Source of the DNA: Microbacterium hominis
Lineage (GTDB): Bacteria > Actinomycetota > Actinomycetes > Actinomycetales > Microbacteriaceae
Length of the DNA: 64,000 nt
Assembly: GCF_013282805.1 (NCBI RefSeq)
Contig: NZ_CP054038.1
Location: 2,976,001-3,040,000 of the forward strand
Direction: 5' to 3'
Both the position numbers and the translations under genes were made by a program. This document shows positions 55,972-64,000 of the stretch, piece after piece. The notes below the pieces were generated by a model. That model saw only the letters and a list, made by a program, of their open reading frames with translations, did not search any database and was not told the origin of the DNA. Position 1 is the stretch's first letter; each line of letters opens with the position of its first letter.

Positions 55972-56007
55972 GAGCCCCGCAGTCCCTCGAAAGGGACTGC
56001 GGGGCTC
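55972..56007 (-). terminator. Terminator hairpin of the ribosomal-protein operon
   Basis: GAGCCCCGCAGTCCC (55972-55986) pairs perfectly with GGGACTGCGGGGCTC (55993-56007) around TCGAAA. The 15-bp GC-rich stem lies 58 bp after the rplQ stop on the transcribed strand. No T-run follows, as is common for actinobacterial terminators. Confidence 0.85.
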
Positions 56008-56065
56008 GGGTGCGAGGGTGGTCGCGATCAGCGCGACCTGCCGGGCTGCGACGCCCGGCGTCCGA

Positions 56066-56608
56066 TCACTCGGACTTCTCCTCGACGGCCTCTTCGGCAG
56101 CAGCCTCGGCGGCGGCGCCCTCCTCGGGCGACTCGGCGCCGGCCTCGGCGGCCTCGGTCTCCTCGACCTCGGCGGGAGCCTCCTCGACCGGAGCCTCCTC
56201 GACCGGAGCAGCGGCGGCGGCCGACTTCTTCGCCGACGGCTTCTTCGTGACGGGCTCGAGGACGAGCTCGATCACGGCCATCGGAGCGTTGTCGCCCTTG
56301 CGGTTGCCGACCTTGGTGATGCGGGTGTAGCCGCCCTCACGGTCCGCGACCAGCGGCGCGATCTCGGTGAACAGGACGTGCACGACTTCCTTGTCACCGA
56401 TGACCGACAGCACGCGACGACGAGCGTGCAGGTCACCGCGCTTGGCGAAGGTGATCAGGCGCTCGGCGAGCGGACGGAGGCGCTTGGCCTTGGTCTCGGT
56501 CGTCTTGATCGACTTGTGGGTGAACAGCGCAGCGGCGAGGTTCGCAAGCAGCAGGCGCTCGTGTGCGGGGCCGCCTCCGAGGCGGGGACCCTTCGTGGGC
56601 TTCGGCAT
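56066..56608 (-). CDS. rplQ: 50S ribosomal protein L17 (bL17) with acidic tail
   Basis: The 180-residue protein begins [25 protein letters not shown] and has [25 protein letters not shown] and [12 protein letters not shown] of bL17. The usual protein ends near residue 120; here about 60 extra residues made almost only of Glu, Ala and Pro follow. Such tails are known in actinobacterial L17. It lies at the end of the rpoA operon, in the normal place. Confidence 0.98.
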   Translation of the reverse strand: MPKPTKGPRLGGGPAHERLLLANLAAALFTHKSIKTTETKAKRLRPLAERLITFAKRGDLHARRRVLSVIGDKEVVHVLFTEIAPLVADREGGYTRITKVGNRKGDNAPMAVIELVLEPVTKKPSAKKSAAAAAPVEEAPVEEAPAEVEETEAAEAGAESPEEGAAAEAAAEEAVEEKSE

Positions 56609-56651
56609 TTCTCAGTTACTCCAGTGGGGAAGGTCGGTCGGGTGACCCGGC

Positions 56652-57641
56652 TCAGACGGTCTCGTCGTCGTAGCCGGCGTAGAAGTGGGCACCGTCGAAC
56701 CCGGGAACCGAGTCCTTCAGCGACAGTCCGAGCGAGACGAGCTTGTCGCGCACCTCGTCGACCGACTTCTGACCGAAGTTGCGGATGTTCATGAGCTGCG
56801 TCTCCGACAGGGCGACGAGCTCCGACACGGTGTTGATGCCCTCACGCTTGAGGCAGTTGTACGAGCGCACCGACAGATCGAGATCCTCGATCGGCATGGA
56901 GAGCTCGTTCGAGAGGACCTGCTCGACCGGCGCGGGGCCGATCTCGATGCCCTCGGCCTCGACGTTCAGCTCGCGGGCGAGGCCGAACAGCTCGGTGAGG
57001 GTGCGGCCGGCCGATGCGACGGCGTCGCGCGGGGCGATCGAGGGCTTGCTCTCGACGTCCAGCACGAGCTTGTCGAAGTCGGTGCGCTCCCCGGCACGGG
57101 TGGCGTCGACGCGGTAGCTGACCTTGAACACCGGCGAGTAGATCGAGTCGATCGGAATCTGACCGGCCTCGGCGTACTCGTTGCGGTTCTGGTTCGCCGA
57201 CACGTAGCCGCGACCGCGCTCGATGGTGAGCTCGAGCTCGAACTTGGCGGTGTCGTTGAGGGTCGCGATGACCAGCTCGGGGTTGTGCACCTCGACGCCG
57301 GCGGGGGCGGAGATGTCGGCGGCCGTGACCTCGCCGGCACCCGTCTTGCGCAGGTACGCGGTGATGGGCTCGTCACGCTCGCTCGAGACGACCAGCTGCT
57401 TGATGTTGAGGATGATCTCGGTGACATCCTCCTTCACACCCGGGATGGTGCTGAACTCGTGGAGGACGCCGTCGATGCGGATGCTGGTGACAGCAGCGCC
57501 GGGGATCGAAGAAAGGAGGCTGCGACGCAGCGCGTTGCCGATCGTGTAGCCGAAGCCGGGCTCCAGCGGCTCGATGACGAAGCGGCTGCGGAACTCCCCG
57601 ATCTTCTCCTCGGTCAGAGTGGGACGCTGTGCAATGAGCAC
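56652..57641 (-). CDS. rpoA: RNA polymerase alpha subunit
   Basis: The 329-residue protein has the alpha N-terminal assembly domain ([38 protein letters not shown]) and the C-terminal domain ([41 protein letters not shown]) that binds UP elements and activators. It precedes rplQ by 43 bases. No rpsD lies between it and rpsK, which is unlike many actinobacteria. Confidence 0.99.
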   Translation of the reverse strand: MLIAQRPTLTEEKIGEFRSRFVIEPLEPGFGYTIGNALRRSLLSSIPGAAVTSIRIDGVLHEFSTIPGVKEDVTEIILNIKQLVVSSERDEPITAYLRKTGAGEVTAADISAPAGVEVHNPELVIATLNDTAKFELELTIERGRGYVSANQNRNEYAEAGQIPIDSIYSPVFKVSYRVDATRAGERTDFDKLVLDVESKPSIAPRDAVASAGRTLTELFGLARELNVEAEGIEIGPAPVEQVLSNELSMPIEDLDLSVRSYNCLKREGINTVSELVALSETQLMNIRNFGQKSVDEVRDKLVSLGLSLKDSVPGFDGAHFYAGYDDETV

Positions 57642-57712
57642 TGTGTGTTCCTTTCGATCACGTGCCCGCTATATGACACGTGCGGTGGGTGAGGTGTTGA
57701 GTTTTACTCGGG

Positions 57713-57752
57713 GGATGCCGTCACTCGGCGTGAGCGCCGGGGTGCGGCATCC
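57713..57752. repeat. GGATGCCG / CGGCATCC inverted repeat between rpoA and rpsK
   Basis: GGATGCCG (57713-57720) is mirrored by CGGCATCC (57745-57752) with an inner GCGT/GCGC stem-loop. It lies in the 171-bp rpsK-rpoA gap, on the strand of the operon, and belongs to the dispersed palindrome family. It could pause or reduce transcription. Confidence 0.7.
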
Positions 57753-57812
57753 GCAAGCGTGCCTGCGGCCGGACCCGTGGCCAGAGATGACCACCGGATC
57801 CGGCCGGGGAAA

Positions 57813-58211
57813 TCAGACGCGGCGGCGCTTCGGGGGACGGCAGCCGTTGTGTGCCTGCGGCGTGACGTCCTGAATCGAACCCACCTCGAGGCCGGCGGCC
57901 TGCAGCGAGCGGATCGCGGTCTCGCGGCCCGAACCCGGACCCTTCACGAAGACGTCCACCTTCTTGACGCCGTGCTCCTGCGCCTGGCGGGCAGCCGACT
58001 CGGCGGCCATACCAGCGGCGTAGGGGGTCGACTTGCGCGAGCCCTTGAAGCCCACGCCACCGGACGAGGCCCAGCTGATGACGGCGCCCGAGGGGTCGGT
58101 GATCGAGACGATCGTGTTGTTGAACGTCGACTTGATGTGGGCCTGGCCCAGCGCGATGTTCTTCTTCTCCTTGCGGCGCGGCTTGCGCGCAGCGGACTTG
58201 GCCTGTGCCAT
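57813..58211 (-). CDS. rpsK: 30S ribosomal protein S11 (uS11)
   Basis: The 132-residue protein shows [50 protein letters not shown] and ends with the conserved [12 protein letters not shown]. It forms part of the 30S platform. It lies 33 bases after rpsM. Confidence 0.99.
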   Translation of the reverse strand: MAQAKSAARKPRRKEKKNIALGQAHIKSTFNNTIVSITDPSGAVISWASSGGVGFKGSRKSTPYAAGMAAESAARQAQEHGVKKVDVFVKGPGSGRETAIRSLQAAGLEVGSIQDVTPQAHNGCRPPKRRRV

Positions 58212-58244
58212 GTTCTTGTTCTCCTAAACCTGCGGCGGCCGCGC

Positions 58245-58619
58245 TTAGCGCGCCTTCTTCTTGCCGGCGACGGTGCGCTTCGGTCCCTTGCGGGTACGAG
58301 CGTTGGTCTTGGTGCGCTGACCGCGCACGGGGAGGCCGCGGCGGTGGCGCAGGCCCTCGTACGAACCGACCTCGACCTTGCGGCGGATGTCGGCGGCCAC
58401 CTCACGGCGGAGGTCACCCTCGACCTTGTAGTTGGCCTCGATGGTGTCGCGGAGTGCGACGAGCTGGTCGTCGGTGAGGTCCTTGACGCGGATGTTCTCA
58501 TCGATCTCGGTCGAGGCGAGGATCTCGATCGAACGGGTACGGCCGATGCCGTAGATGTAGGTAAGGGCGATCACCACGCGCTTATCGCGCGGGATGTCGA
58601 CGCCGGCGAGACGTGCCAT
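58245..58619 (-). CDS. rpsM: 30S ribosomal protein S13 (uS13)
   Basis: The 124-residue protein begins [30 protein letters not shown] and ends with [24 protein letters not shown]. It is in the 30S head, contacting tRNA and the 50S subunit. The start is ATG; a palindrome lies in the gap to rpmJ. Confidence 0.99.
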   Translation of the reverse strand: MARLAGVDIPRDKRVVIALTYIYGIGRTRSIEILASTEIDENIRVKDLTDDQLVALRDTIEANYKVEGDLRREVAADIRRKVEVGSYEGLRHRRGLPVRGQRTKTNARTRKGPKRTVAGKKKAR

Positions 58620-58738
58620 GCGGCTCTCCTAGGAGTGACGTGGAGGTGTGGAGCAGGATCGGTGCCCGGGCCTCCGCCCGAGGTGTCCCCCTCGCGGGTT
58701 CTGATCCTGCCTGTTGTATTCGTATTGAGTTGTGTGTT

Positions 58739-58765
58739 CCGGATGCCGCGACGTGCGGCATCCGG
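58739..58765. repeat. 11-bp GGATGCC hairpin between rpmJ and rpsM
   Basis: CCGGATGCCGC (58739-58749) pairs with GCGGCATCCGG (58755-58765) around a 5-base loop. It lies just after rpmJ, inside the ribosomal operon, and may be an attenuator or a member of the dispersed palindrome family. Confidence 0.85.
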
Positions 58766-58785
58766 CAAGCCTGGATCCGACGGGA

Positions 58786-58902
58786 TCAGCCCTGGCGCTG
58801 CTTGTGACGCGGGTTCGACTTGCAGATCACCATGACGCGGCCGTGGCGGCGGATGACCTTGCAGTGGTCGCAGATGGGCTTGACGGAGGGGTTGACCTTC
58901 AT
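58786..58902 (-). CDS. rpmJ: 50S ribosomal protein L36 (bL36)
   Basis: The short frame codes for 38 residues starting [20 protein letters not shown] and ending NPRHKQRQG. CxxC, a later Cys and a His give the four zinc ligands, so this is the zinc-bound form of L36. It lies between infA and rpsM as in most bacteria. Confidence 0.98.
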   Translation of the reverse strand: MKVNPSVKPICDHCKVIRRHGRVMVICKSNPRHKQRQG

Positions 58903-58965
58903 GATTCTTCTCTTCGCTGTCTTCGCCGGGCACGCCGAAGCGTGGGGCGTTACTTCTCGACCGGC

Positions 58966-59187
58966 CTAGCGGTAGCGGTAGACGATGCGCCCGCGGGTGA
59001 GGTCGTAGGGCGAGAGCTCCACGACGACACGGTCCTCGGGGATGATGCGGATGTAGTTCTGTCGCATCTTGCCCGAGATCGTTGCGAGCACCTTGTGTCC
59101 GTTGGTGAGCTCAACGCGGAACATCGCGTTGGGCAGCGCCTCCGACACTGTGCCTTCGATCTCGATGACACCGTCTTTCTTCGCCAT
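58966..59187 (-). CDS. infA: Translation initiation factor IF-1
   Basis: The 73-residue OB-fold protein reads [20 protein letters not shown] and ends [14 protein letters not shown]. It binds the 30S A site during initiation. The ATG at 59187 gives the standard length; an upstream start would add an unlike 32-residue leader. It precedes rpmJ by 63 bases. Confidence 0.99.
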   Translation of the reverse strand: MAKKDGVIEIEGTVSEALPNAMFRVELTNGHKVLATISGKMRQNYIRIIPEDRVVVELSPYDLTRGRIVYRYR

Positions 59188-59355
59188 AGCCTCGCTTACG
59201 CTTGAGCAGACCGGTCGATCTGCGGTGAATGGGATTCGGCACGCCGCCCGCTCGAACACGCCGAAACAGGCGCAACGCACCAAAGATCAAGCATACGCTC
59301 TACGGGATGCATCGGCAACTCGACGGCATTCCCCGCGGCGTGTCCCCGGGCGACG

Positions 59356-60375
59356 TCACAGGGTCCTCCCCGCGAAGGTCGGCGGTGCCGTGACCGCTGC
59401 CGCCCGAGGATGGATGCCGAAGGCGGAAAGCTTGCGCCGGAACCTCTCCCGCGTGCCGATGTGCGGACTTCCCCAGCGCACCATCCGCCACCCGGTGCGG
59501 CCGCGGATGTCGTCTTCACGGTGCTTCTCCTCGAAGACCACCGCCGCCGGAGTCGATCCGCGCAGCATCCCCTCGTCGGTGTACTTGCCCTCGCCGTCGA
59601 ACTCGCCCCACGTCTCGACGTCGTCGAGGCCGAAATCCACCTCGTAGTACCCCGTGTCGTGTGGGATGCGCACCTGCACGCGGGGCGCCGCGAACCCGAG
59701 CTGGTGCAGATAGAGCCGGCTGACACTCTCGCCCGGGAGCTGCGCGCGTCCATCGGCGAATGCGAGCACCCACCGCGCCTGGACACTACCGCGCGCACCA
59801 CGGGTCAGCGCGGAGCACGCGGCCACGTCGGCGCGGAAGCACGCGTCGGCCTCGGCGTCATAGGGGTGATCGCCGCCCAGCCATGCGACCTTCCGCAGGG
59901 CGGCATCCGCCAGCGCCACCGCGGCCTCGAGCGGAAGATGCCCGATCACGTCGGCGACGGTGCGCGCGAGCGACGTCACCTCGAGACCGGCGATCACCAT
60001 CCTGTCGCCCTCGACACTGGCCCGGTGGCGGGCGACGTCGTCCGACGCGCGCGTGGATCCGCTGGCGCGCGGACCCGTGAGGTGCACGCGCTTGGCCTCG
60101 TACCGGTACAGCGGCAGACCGTGCACCACGGCTGCGGACGTGTGCGAGAGCACGAGGTCGCCATCGCGCATGGCACGCGCGACCGCGATCGCGCGTGCCG
60201 CATGACGGCCCTCGGTGAACTGCGCCTTCCACGTCGCCCGATCGATGAACGCCCCGCGGTGCAGCCGGATGAACTCCCCCTTGGCCACCCCGACGTTCAA
60301 CGCGGCTGGAGTGACGCCGCGCATGCCCCATGCGGCCGACGTCAGCACGCTCGCCGCCAGTCGGTGAAGGTCCAT
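59356..60375 (-). CDS. AbiEi-like / DUF559-like fusion protein
   Basis: The 339-residue protein starts with a domain like the AbiEi antitoxin N-terminus (VTPAALNVGVAKGEFIRLHRGAFIDRATWK), the winged-helix type found in type IV toxin-antitoxin proteins. The C-terminus resembles DUF559/Vsr-like PD-(D/E)XK nucleases: YYEVDFGLDDVETWGEFDGEGKY then VFEEKHREDDIRGRTGWRMVRW. Many copies of this protein occur in Microbacteriaceae, with no known partner. No toxin gene is next to it. ATG 60375 is chosen; an upstream GTG would add 41 residues. Confidence 0.7.
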   Translation of the reverse strand: MDLHRLAASVLTSAAWGMRGVTPAALNVGVAKGEFIRLHRGAFIDRATWKAQFTEGRHAARAIAVARAMRDGDLVLSHTSAAVVHGLPLYRYEAKRVHLTGPRASGSTRASDDVARHRASVEGDRMVIAGLEVTSLARTVADVIGHLPLEAAVALADAALRKVAWLGGDHPYDAEADACFRADVAACSALTRGARGSVQARWVLAFADGRAQLPGESVSRLYLHQLGFAAPRVQVRIPHDTGYYEVDFGLDDVETWGEFDGEGKYTDEGMLRGSTPAAVVFEEKHREDDIRGRTGWRMVRWGSPHIGTRERFRRKLSAFGIHPRAAAVTAPPTFAGRTL

Positions 60376-60490
60376 CCCCTCACCCTGACGTCCCGCCGCG
60401 CACCGGGAGGTCACGGGCACTCTCTTGTGAAGAGGCCCAGGCAGCGGTCTCCCTGGGGAGGACACGACGACCGTCGACCCCGGTGTCACC

Positions 60491-60660
60491 GAATCCACAC
60501 TCTTCGAGCCGAATCCACATCCCCGCGCGGCGCGGAATGTGGACTCGTCACGTGAAGTGTGGACTCACCCCAGGCGCGGTGCCCGGGTGTGTGGATTCAC
60601 GAGGCCGTGTGTGGATTCACGAGGCCGTGTGTGGATTCACGAGGCCGTGTGTGGATTCAC
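60491..60660. repeat. 20-bp iterons TGTGGATTCACGAGGCCGTG with outlying copies
   Basis: GTGTGTGGATTCACGAGGCC repeats with a 20-bp period from 60587 to 60660: four GTGTGGATTCACGA cores in a row. Related elements lie at 60537-60566 (ATGTGGACTCGTCACG, TGTGGACTCACC), and inverted ones at 60491-60520 (GAATCCACACTC, GAATCCACATCC). They fill the 319-bp gap upstream of the DUF559-like gene and just after the DsbA-like gene. Nothing else is seen there. They may be binding sites or a decayed repeat element. Confidence 0.9.
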
Positions 60661-60694
60661 GACACGGCGCGACGGCGCGCGGCCGCCCGAGGCC

Positions 60695-61378
60695 CTACTG
60701 GAAGAGCGTCGCGAGCTGGTCGGATGCCGGCAGGTCGGTGTTGTCGATGGCTTCGCCGTTGATCGCGATCGTGGGGGTCGCGATGCCCGCCTGGCTCGGC
60801 TGGATCGGCGTCTGCTCGGTCATGTCGGCCACGAACTTGCTGTAGGTGCCGTCGTTGACGCAGGCGTCGATGCCCGACACGCCCACGCTTCCGGCGATCT
60901 CGAGGATCTGCGCGTCGGTGAGACCGGTCGAGCTCTCCGCCGGCTGGTTCGCGAACATCGCCTGCATGAACGGCACCGATGCGTCGGCATCGGCGACCGC
61001 GACGCAGTACATCGCGTTGGCCGAGCGCGTGGAGTACTCGGTGCCCTGGGAGAGGTGGTCGAGGATCGCGATCGGGTGGATGCCGAGGGTGATGGTGCCG
61101 TCATCGACGAGCGCCTGGATCGGCTCTCCGTACACCTGCTCGAACTGGTTGCAGATCGGGCACATGAAGTCGATGTAGGTGTCCATCGTCTGGTCGCCGT
61201 CGCCGACGAGGATGGCACCGGTCGTGGCGTCGATGTTCGACGCCTGCGGCGGCTCGCCCGGAGCATCCGAGGAGTTGTTCAGCGACACGACCAGCACGGC
61301 GACGAGCACCAGGGCGACCACGACGGCCACGCTCACCCAGATCGCGAACCAGTTCGTCTTGCGTCCCTGTGCTGCCAT
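60695..61378 (-). CDS. Membrane-anchored DsbA-like thioredoxin-fold protein
   Basis: The 227-residue protein has an N-terminal anchor (FAIWVSVAVVVALVLVAVLVVSL) and an outside thioredoxin fold with active-site CPIC in YIDFMCPICNQF, plus a cis-Pro region (IATPTIAINGEAI). Such proteins introduce or shuffle disulfides in exported proteins. The surface proteins of this window with Cys pairs are possible clients. GGAAGAG precedes the ATG. It lies after map on the same strand. Confidence 0.88.
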   Translation of the reverse strand: MAAQGRKTNWFAIWVSVAVVVALVLVAVLVVSLNNSSDAPGEPPQASNIDATTGAILVGDGDQTMDTYIDFMCPICNQFEQVYGEPIQALVDDGTITLGIHPIAILDHLSQGTEYSTRSANAMYCVAVADADASVPFMQAMFANQPAESSTGLTDAQILEIAGSVGVSGIDACVNDGTYSKFVADMTEQTPIQPSQAGIATPTIAINGEAIDNTDLPASDQLATLFQ

Positions 61379-61396
61379 GACTCTTCCTTCTGGTCC

Positions 61397-61414
61397 GGGA
61401 TGCGGCGGCATCCC
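61397..61414 (-). repeat. GGGATGC hairpin between map and the DsbA-like gene
   Basis: GGGATGC (61397-61403) pairs with GCATCCC (61408-61414) around GGCG. It lies 22 bp after the map stop and just before the DsbA-like start. It could weaken read-through or act as a terminator. Confidence 0.6.
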
Positions 61415-61436
61415 CCTTCACTTCCCGGTGATCGCG

Positions 61437-62279
61437 TCAGGCGATCGGCTGCGGCGTCACGCCGAACCGTGCCAGCTCGGCCGCGCCGCCGTCGGGCGCG
61501 GTGAGCACCCAGATCCCGCCTTCGTGCACGGCCACGCTGTGCTCCCAGTGGGAGCCCATCGAGCCGTCACGGGTCGAGACGGTCCAGTCGTCGTCCTCCA
61601 CGAACGTCGCCTGATCGCCGATGACGACCATCGGCTCGATCGCGACCGCGAGACCCGGCCGGATGTCCGCTCCCCTCTCGGGGGTGCGGTAGTTGAAGAT
61701 CGAGGGAGACTCGTGCATGCGGCGGCCGATGCCGTGTCCCACATAGTCACGCAGGATCCCGTAGCCGCCCGCGGGGGCGTTCTCCTCGATGTAGTCCTCG
61801 ATCGCCGCGCCGACCTCACCGAGATGGGATGCCGTCGACAGCGCAGCGATGCCCGCCCACAGCGAGCCGCGGGTGACCTCCGACAGTCGCTCGCGCTCGG
61901 CGATCACCTCGGGCCGCGACGCGTCGGGGATGACCACGGTGAACGCGGAGTCGCCGTTCCAGCCCTTGAACTCGGCGCCGGCGTCGATCGAGACGATGTC
62001 GCCGGGCTCGAGCACCCGGTCACCCGGGATGCCGTGCACGACCTGCTCGTTCACCGACGCGCAGATCGTGTGGCGGTAGCCGCGCACCATCTGGAAGTTC
62101 GACTTCGCGCCGCGCGAGGTGATGACCGCCGACGCTGCGGCATCCAGCTCCGCCGTCGTGACCCCGGGGGCGATCAGCGCGCGCACGGCCTCGAGGGCCG
62201 CCGCGGTGATGAGGCCCGGCTCCACCATCGCCCGCAGCTGCGCGGGCGACTTGTAGATCGAACGGCGAAGACCGACCAC
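61437..62279 (-). CDS. map: Methionine aminopeptidase, type I
   Basis: The 280-residue enzyme removes the N-terminal Met. Metal ligands are in VSIDAGAEFKGWNGDSAF (two Asp), VGHGIGRRMHE (His), AIEPM (Glu) and HWEHSVAV (Glu). The start is GTG. It lies 8 bases after adk, as is usual in this operon. Confidence 0.98.
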   Translation of the reverse strand: MVGLRRSIYKSPAQLRAMVEPGLITAAALEAVRALIAPGVTTAELDAAASAVITSRGAKSNFQMVRGYRHTICASVNEQVVHGIPGDRVLEPGDIVSIDAGAEFKGWNGDSAFTVVIPDASRPEVIAERERLSEVTRGSLWAGIAALSTASHLGEVGAAIEDYIEENAPAGGYGILRDYVGHGIGRRMHESPSIFNYRTPERGADIRPGLAVAIEPMVVIGDQATFVEDDDWTVSTRDGSMGSHWEHSVAVHEGGIWVLTAPDGGAAELARFGVTPQPIA

Positions 62280-62287
62280 GACGCCGC

Positions 62288-62899
62288 TCAGACCGCCGCA
62301 GCGCGCACGAGACCGCGCGCATTGAGCGCGGTCAGGATGCGTGCTTCGATCTCGTCGAGCGAACCGACACCGTCGACCTCCGCGACGATCCCGCGGGCAC
62401 GGTAGACGTCGAGGATCGGCGCCGTCTCACGCTCGTAGATGGCGAGACGGTTCGCGATGACCTCTTCGGTGTCATCGGTGCGCCCCTGCTCCTTCGCGCG
62501 CAGCGCGATGCGCGAGATGCTCTCGTCGCGAGGGACGCTCAGTTCGATGACGGCGTCGAGCGACTCCTCGCGGCCCTCGAGGTACTCGTCGAGGTGGGCG
62601 ACCTGCGCGATGTTGCGCGGGTACCCGTCGAGGAGGAAGCCCCCGGCCGCGTCATCCTGCGCGAGGCGATCGCGCACGACCGCGCTCGTCAGCTCGTCCG
62701 ACACCAGGTCTCCGGCCTCGATGATCGCCTTGACCTGGTTGCCCAGGTCGCTGCCGGCGGCCACCGCGGCGCGGAACACGTCGCCGGTGGAGATCGCCGG
62801 GATGCCGTAGGCCTCAGCGATGCGCACGCCCTGCGTGCCCTTGCCGGAGCCCTGCGGTCCCACGATCAGAAGTCGAACGCCGTGCTGTTCTGCCGTCAT
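62288..62899 (-). CDS. adk: Adenylate kinase (short form)
   Basis: The 203-residue enzyme interconverts AMP, ADP and ATP. The P-loop reads GPQGSGKGTQG, the AMP site STGDVFRAAV and GGFLLDGYPRN, and the lid is the short actinobacterial kind (KEQGRTDDTEEVIANRL). The ATG overlaps the secY stop (ATGA). Confidence 0.98.
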   Translation of the reverse strand: MTAEQHGVRLLIVGPQGSGKGTQGVRIAEAYGIPAISTGDVFRAAVAAGSDLGNQVKAIIEAGDLVSDELTSAVVRDRLAQDDAAGGFLLDGYPRNIAQVAHLDEYLEGREESLDAVIELSVPRDESISRIALRAKEQGRTDDTEEVIANRLAIYERETAPILDVYRARGIVAEVDGVGSLDEIEARILTALNARGLVRAAAV

Positions 62900-64000
62900 C
62901 GGAGGAGCCCTTCGTAATGGCGCTGCTGCAGCTGCGCGTCGATCTGCTTCACGGTCTCAAGACCCACACCCACGATGATGAGGATGGATGCGCCGCCGAA
63001 CGGGAAGTTCTGGTTGGCACCCACCGTCGCCAGCGCGATGAGCGGGATGAGGGCGATGAGGCCGAGGTAGATCGAGCCCGGCAGCGTGATGCGCGTCAGC
63101 ACGTAGTCGAGATACTCGGCCGTGGGGCGACCCGCGCGGATGCCGGGGATGAAGCCGCCGTACTTCTTCATGTTGTCGGCCACGTCGACGGGGTTGAACG
63201 TGATCGCGACGTAGAAGTACGTGAAGCCGACGATGAGCAGGAAGTACAGCGCCATGTACAGCGGGTGGTCGCCCGTGACGAGGTAGATCTGGATCCACGC
63301 CACCCACGCAGGCACGGCCTCGCCGGCCTGCGGCTGGTTGAACTGCGCGATGAGGGCGGGGATGTACAGCAGCGAGGAGGCGAAGATGACGGGCACGACA
63401 CCGGCCATGTTCACCTTGATCGGGATGTACGTGTTGGTGCCGCCATACGTGCGGCGGCCGACCATGCGCTTCGCGTACTGGACCGGGATGCGCCGCTGCG
63501 ACTGCTCGACGAAGACGACCAGCGCGACGACGACGATGCCGACGGCGAGCACGAGGAGGAAGACCTCGAAGCCGCGCGACTGGGCGATCGCCCACATCGA
63601 GGCCGGGAAGGCCGCAGCGATCGACGTGAAGATCAGCAGCGACATGCCGTTGCCGATGCCGCGCTCGGTGATGAGCTCGGCGAACCACATGATGAGGCCG
63701 GTGCCGGCGGTCATCGTGATGATCATGAGGAGCTGCGCCCACCACACATCGTTGGTGAGGAGCTGCTCGCACTCGGGAACGCCGGTGATCCCGAAGAGCT
63801 GGCCGCTGCGGGCCACCGTCACCAGCGTCGTCGACTGCAGCAGTGCGAGCGCGATGGTCAGGTAACGGGTGTACTGCGTCAGCTTGGCCTGGCCCGCCTG
63901 GCCCTCCTTGTAGAGGGTCTCGAAGTGCGGGATGACGACGCGCAGCAGCTGCACGATGATCGTCGCGGTGATGTACGGCATGACACCGAGCGCGAAGATC
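62896..64000 (-). CDS. secY: Protein translocase subunit SecY, C-terminal part
   Basis: The gene runs off the right edge; about 80 N-terminal residues are missing. The visible part reads IFALGVMPYITATIIVQLL, then LITERGIGNGMSLLIFTSIAA, VGRRTYGGTNTYIPIKVNMAGVVPVIFASSLLYIP and GFIPGIRAGRPTAEYLDYVLTRITLPG, all typical of SecY, the channel for Sec export. The stop overlaps adk. Confidence 0.98.
   Translation of the reverse strand, partial: IFALGVMPYITATIIVQLLRVVIPHFETLYKEGQAGQAKLTQYTRYLTIALALLQSTTLVTVARSGQLFGITGVPECEQLLTNDVWWAQLLMIITMTAGTGLIMWFAELITERGIGNGMSLLIFTSIAAAFPASMWAIAQSRGFEVFLLVLAVGIVVVALVVFVEQSQRRIPVQYAKRMVGRRTYGGTNTYIPIKVNMAGVVPVIFASSLLYIPALIAQFNQPQAGEAVPAWVAWIQIYLVTGDHPLYMALYFLLIVGFTYFYVAITFNPVDVADNMKKYGGFIPGIRAGRPTAEYLDYVLTRITLPGSIYLGLIALIPLIALATVGANQNFPFGGASILIIVGVGLETVKQIDAQLQQRHYEGLLR

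Overview
The window is very GC-rich, codes with strong G/C bias at third positions, uses many GTG (and some TTG) starts and ATGA/GTGA overlaps, and carries the actinobacterial order secY-adk-map-...-infA-rpmJ-rpsM-rpsK-rpoA-rplQ-truA. With the short adenylate kinase and the missing rpsD between rpsK and rpoA, this points to a Gram-positive actinobacterium of the Microbacteriaceae, most likely Microbacterium or a close relative. This assignment is inference from protein character and gene order; no database was consulted.

About 52 kb (1-52,500) is a large surface/exopolysaccharide (EPS) region. It starts inside gmd and continues with fcl (GDP-fucose supply), a glycosyltransferase fused to a flippase-like membrane domain (1608-4022, minus), a frameshifted HxlR regulator and two unknown genes (4055-5724). 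Next are a Thr-Pro-rich surface protein, a membrane acyltransferase, a Tat lipoprotein with a beta-helix look and a Wzx-type flippase (6139-11145, plus). A formylglycine-generating enzyme (11179-12168, minus) lies beside an 84-bp repeat array (12203-13092). A coupled minus-strand operon (18837-13113) encodes GT4, GT2, WS/DGAT-like acyltransferase, hexapeptide acetyltransferase and secreted subtilase. A plus-strand operon (19159-25474) encodes a Wzz-like protein, Wzy/WaaL-like polymerase, GT2, SGNH hydrolase, Alg13/14-like GT and GT2. Minus-strand genes 25693-30490 give GT4, the polyprenyl-phosphate sugar-phosphate transferase that would start the repeat unit, another GT and a hexapeptide acyltransferase.

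At 30,706-36,199 lies a five-gene plus-strand cassette: fatty-acyl-AMP ligase, two acyl-CoA-dehydrogenase-like proteins, acyl carrier protein and phosphopantetheinyl transferase. It is followed by ugd (UDP-glucuronate). Together with the WS/DGAT and hexapeptide acyltransferases it suggests an EPS or surface glycolipid decorated with an ACP-borne, dehydrogenated acyl group. This is the best candidate in the window for an undescribed system. Further on are a CWB2/metzincin surface protein, an Rrf2-TSUP transporter pair with palindromic operators, membrane proteins, a nucleotidyltransferase / Tat protein / HPr-kinase-PqqD group, a BY-kinase (EPS chain-length control), signal peptidase I, a DUF4012 protein and an LPVTG protein.

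From about 52.5 kb the content becomes mainly housekeeping: EEP-family phosphatase, truA, a tandem GNAT protein, a strong terminator hairpin, then the minus-strand ribosomal/RNA-polymerase block up to secY (truncated at the right edge), interrupted by a DUF559-like/AbiEi-like gene, 20-bp iterons and a DsbA-like protein. A recurring palindrome built on GGATGCC/GGCATCC is scattered through the window, both between genes and inside reading frames.
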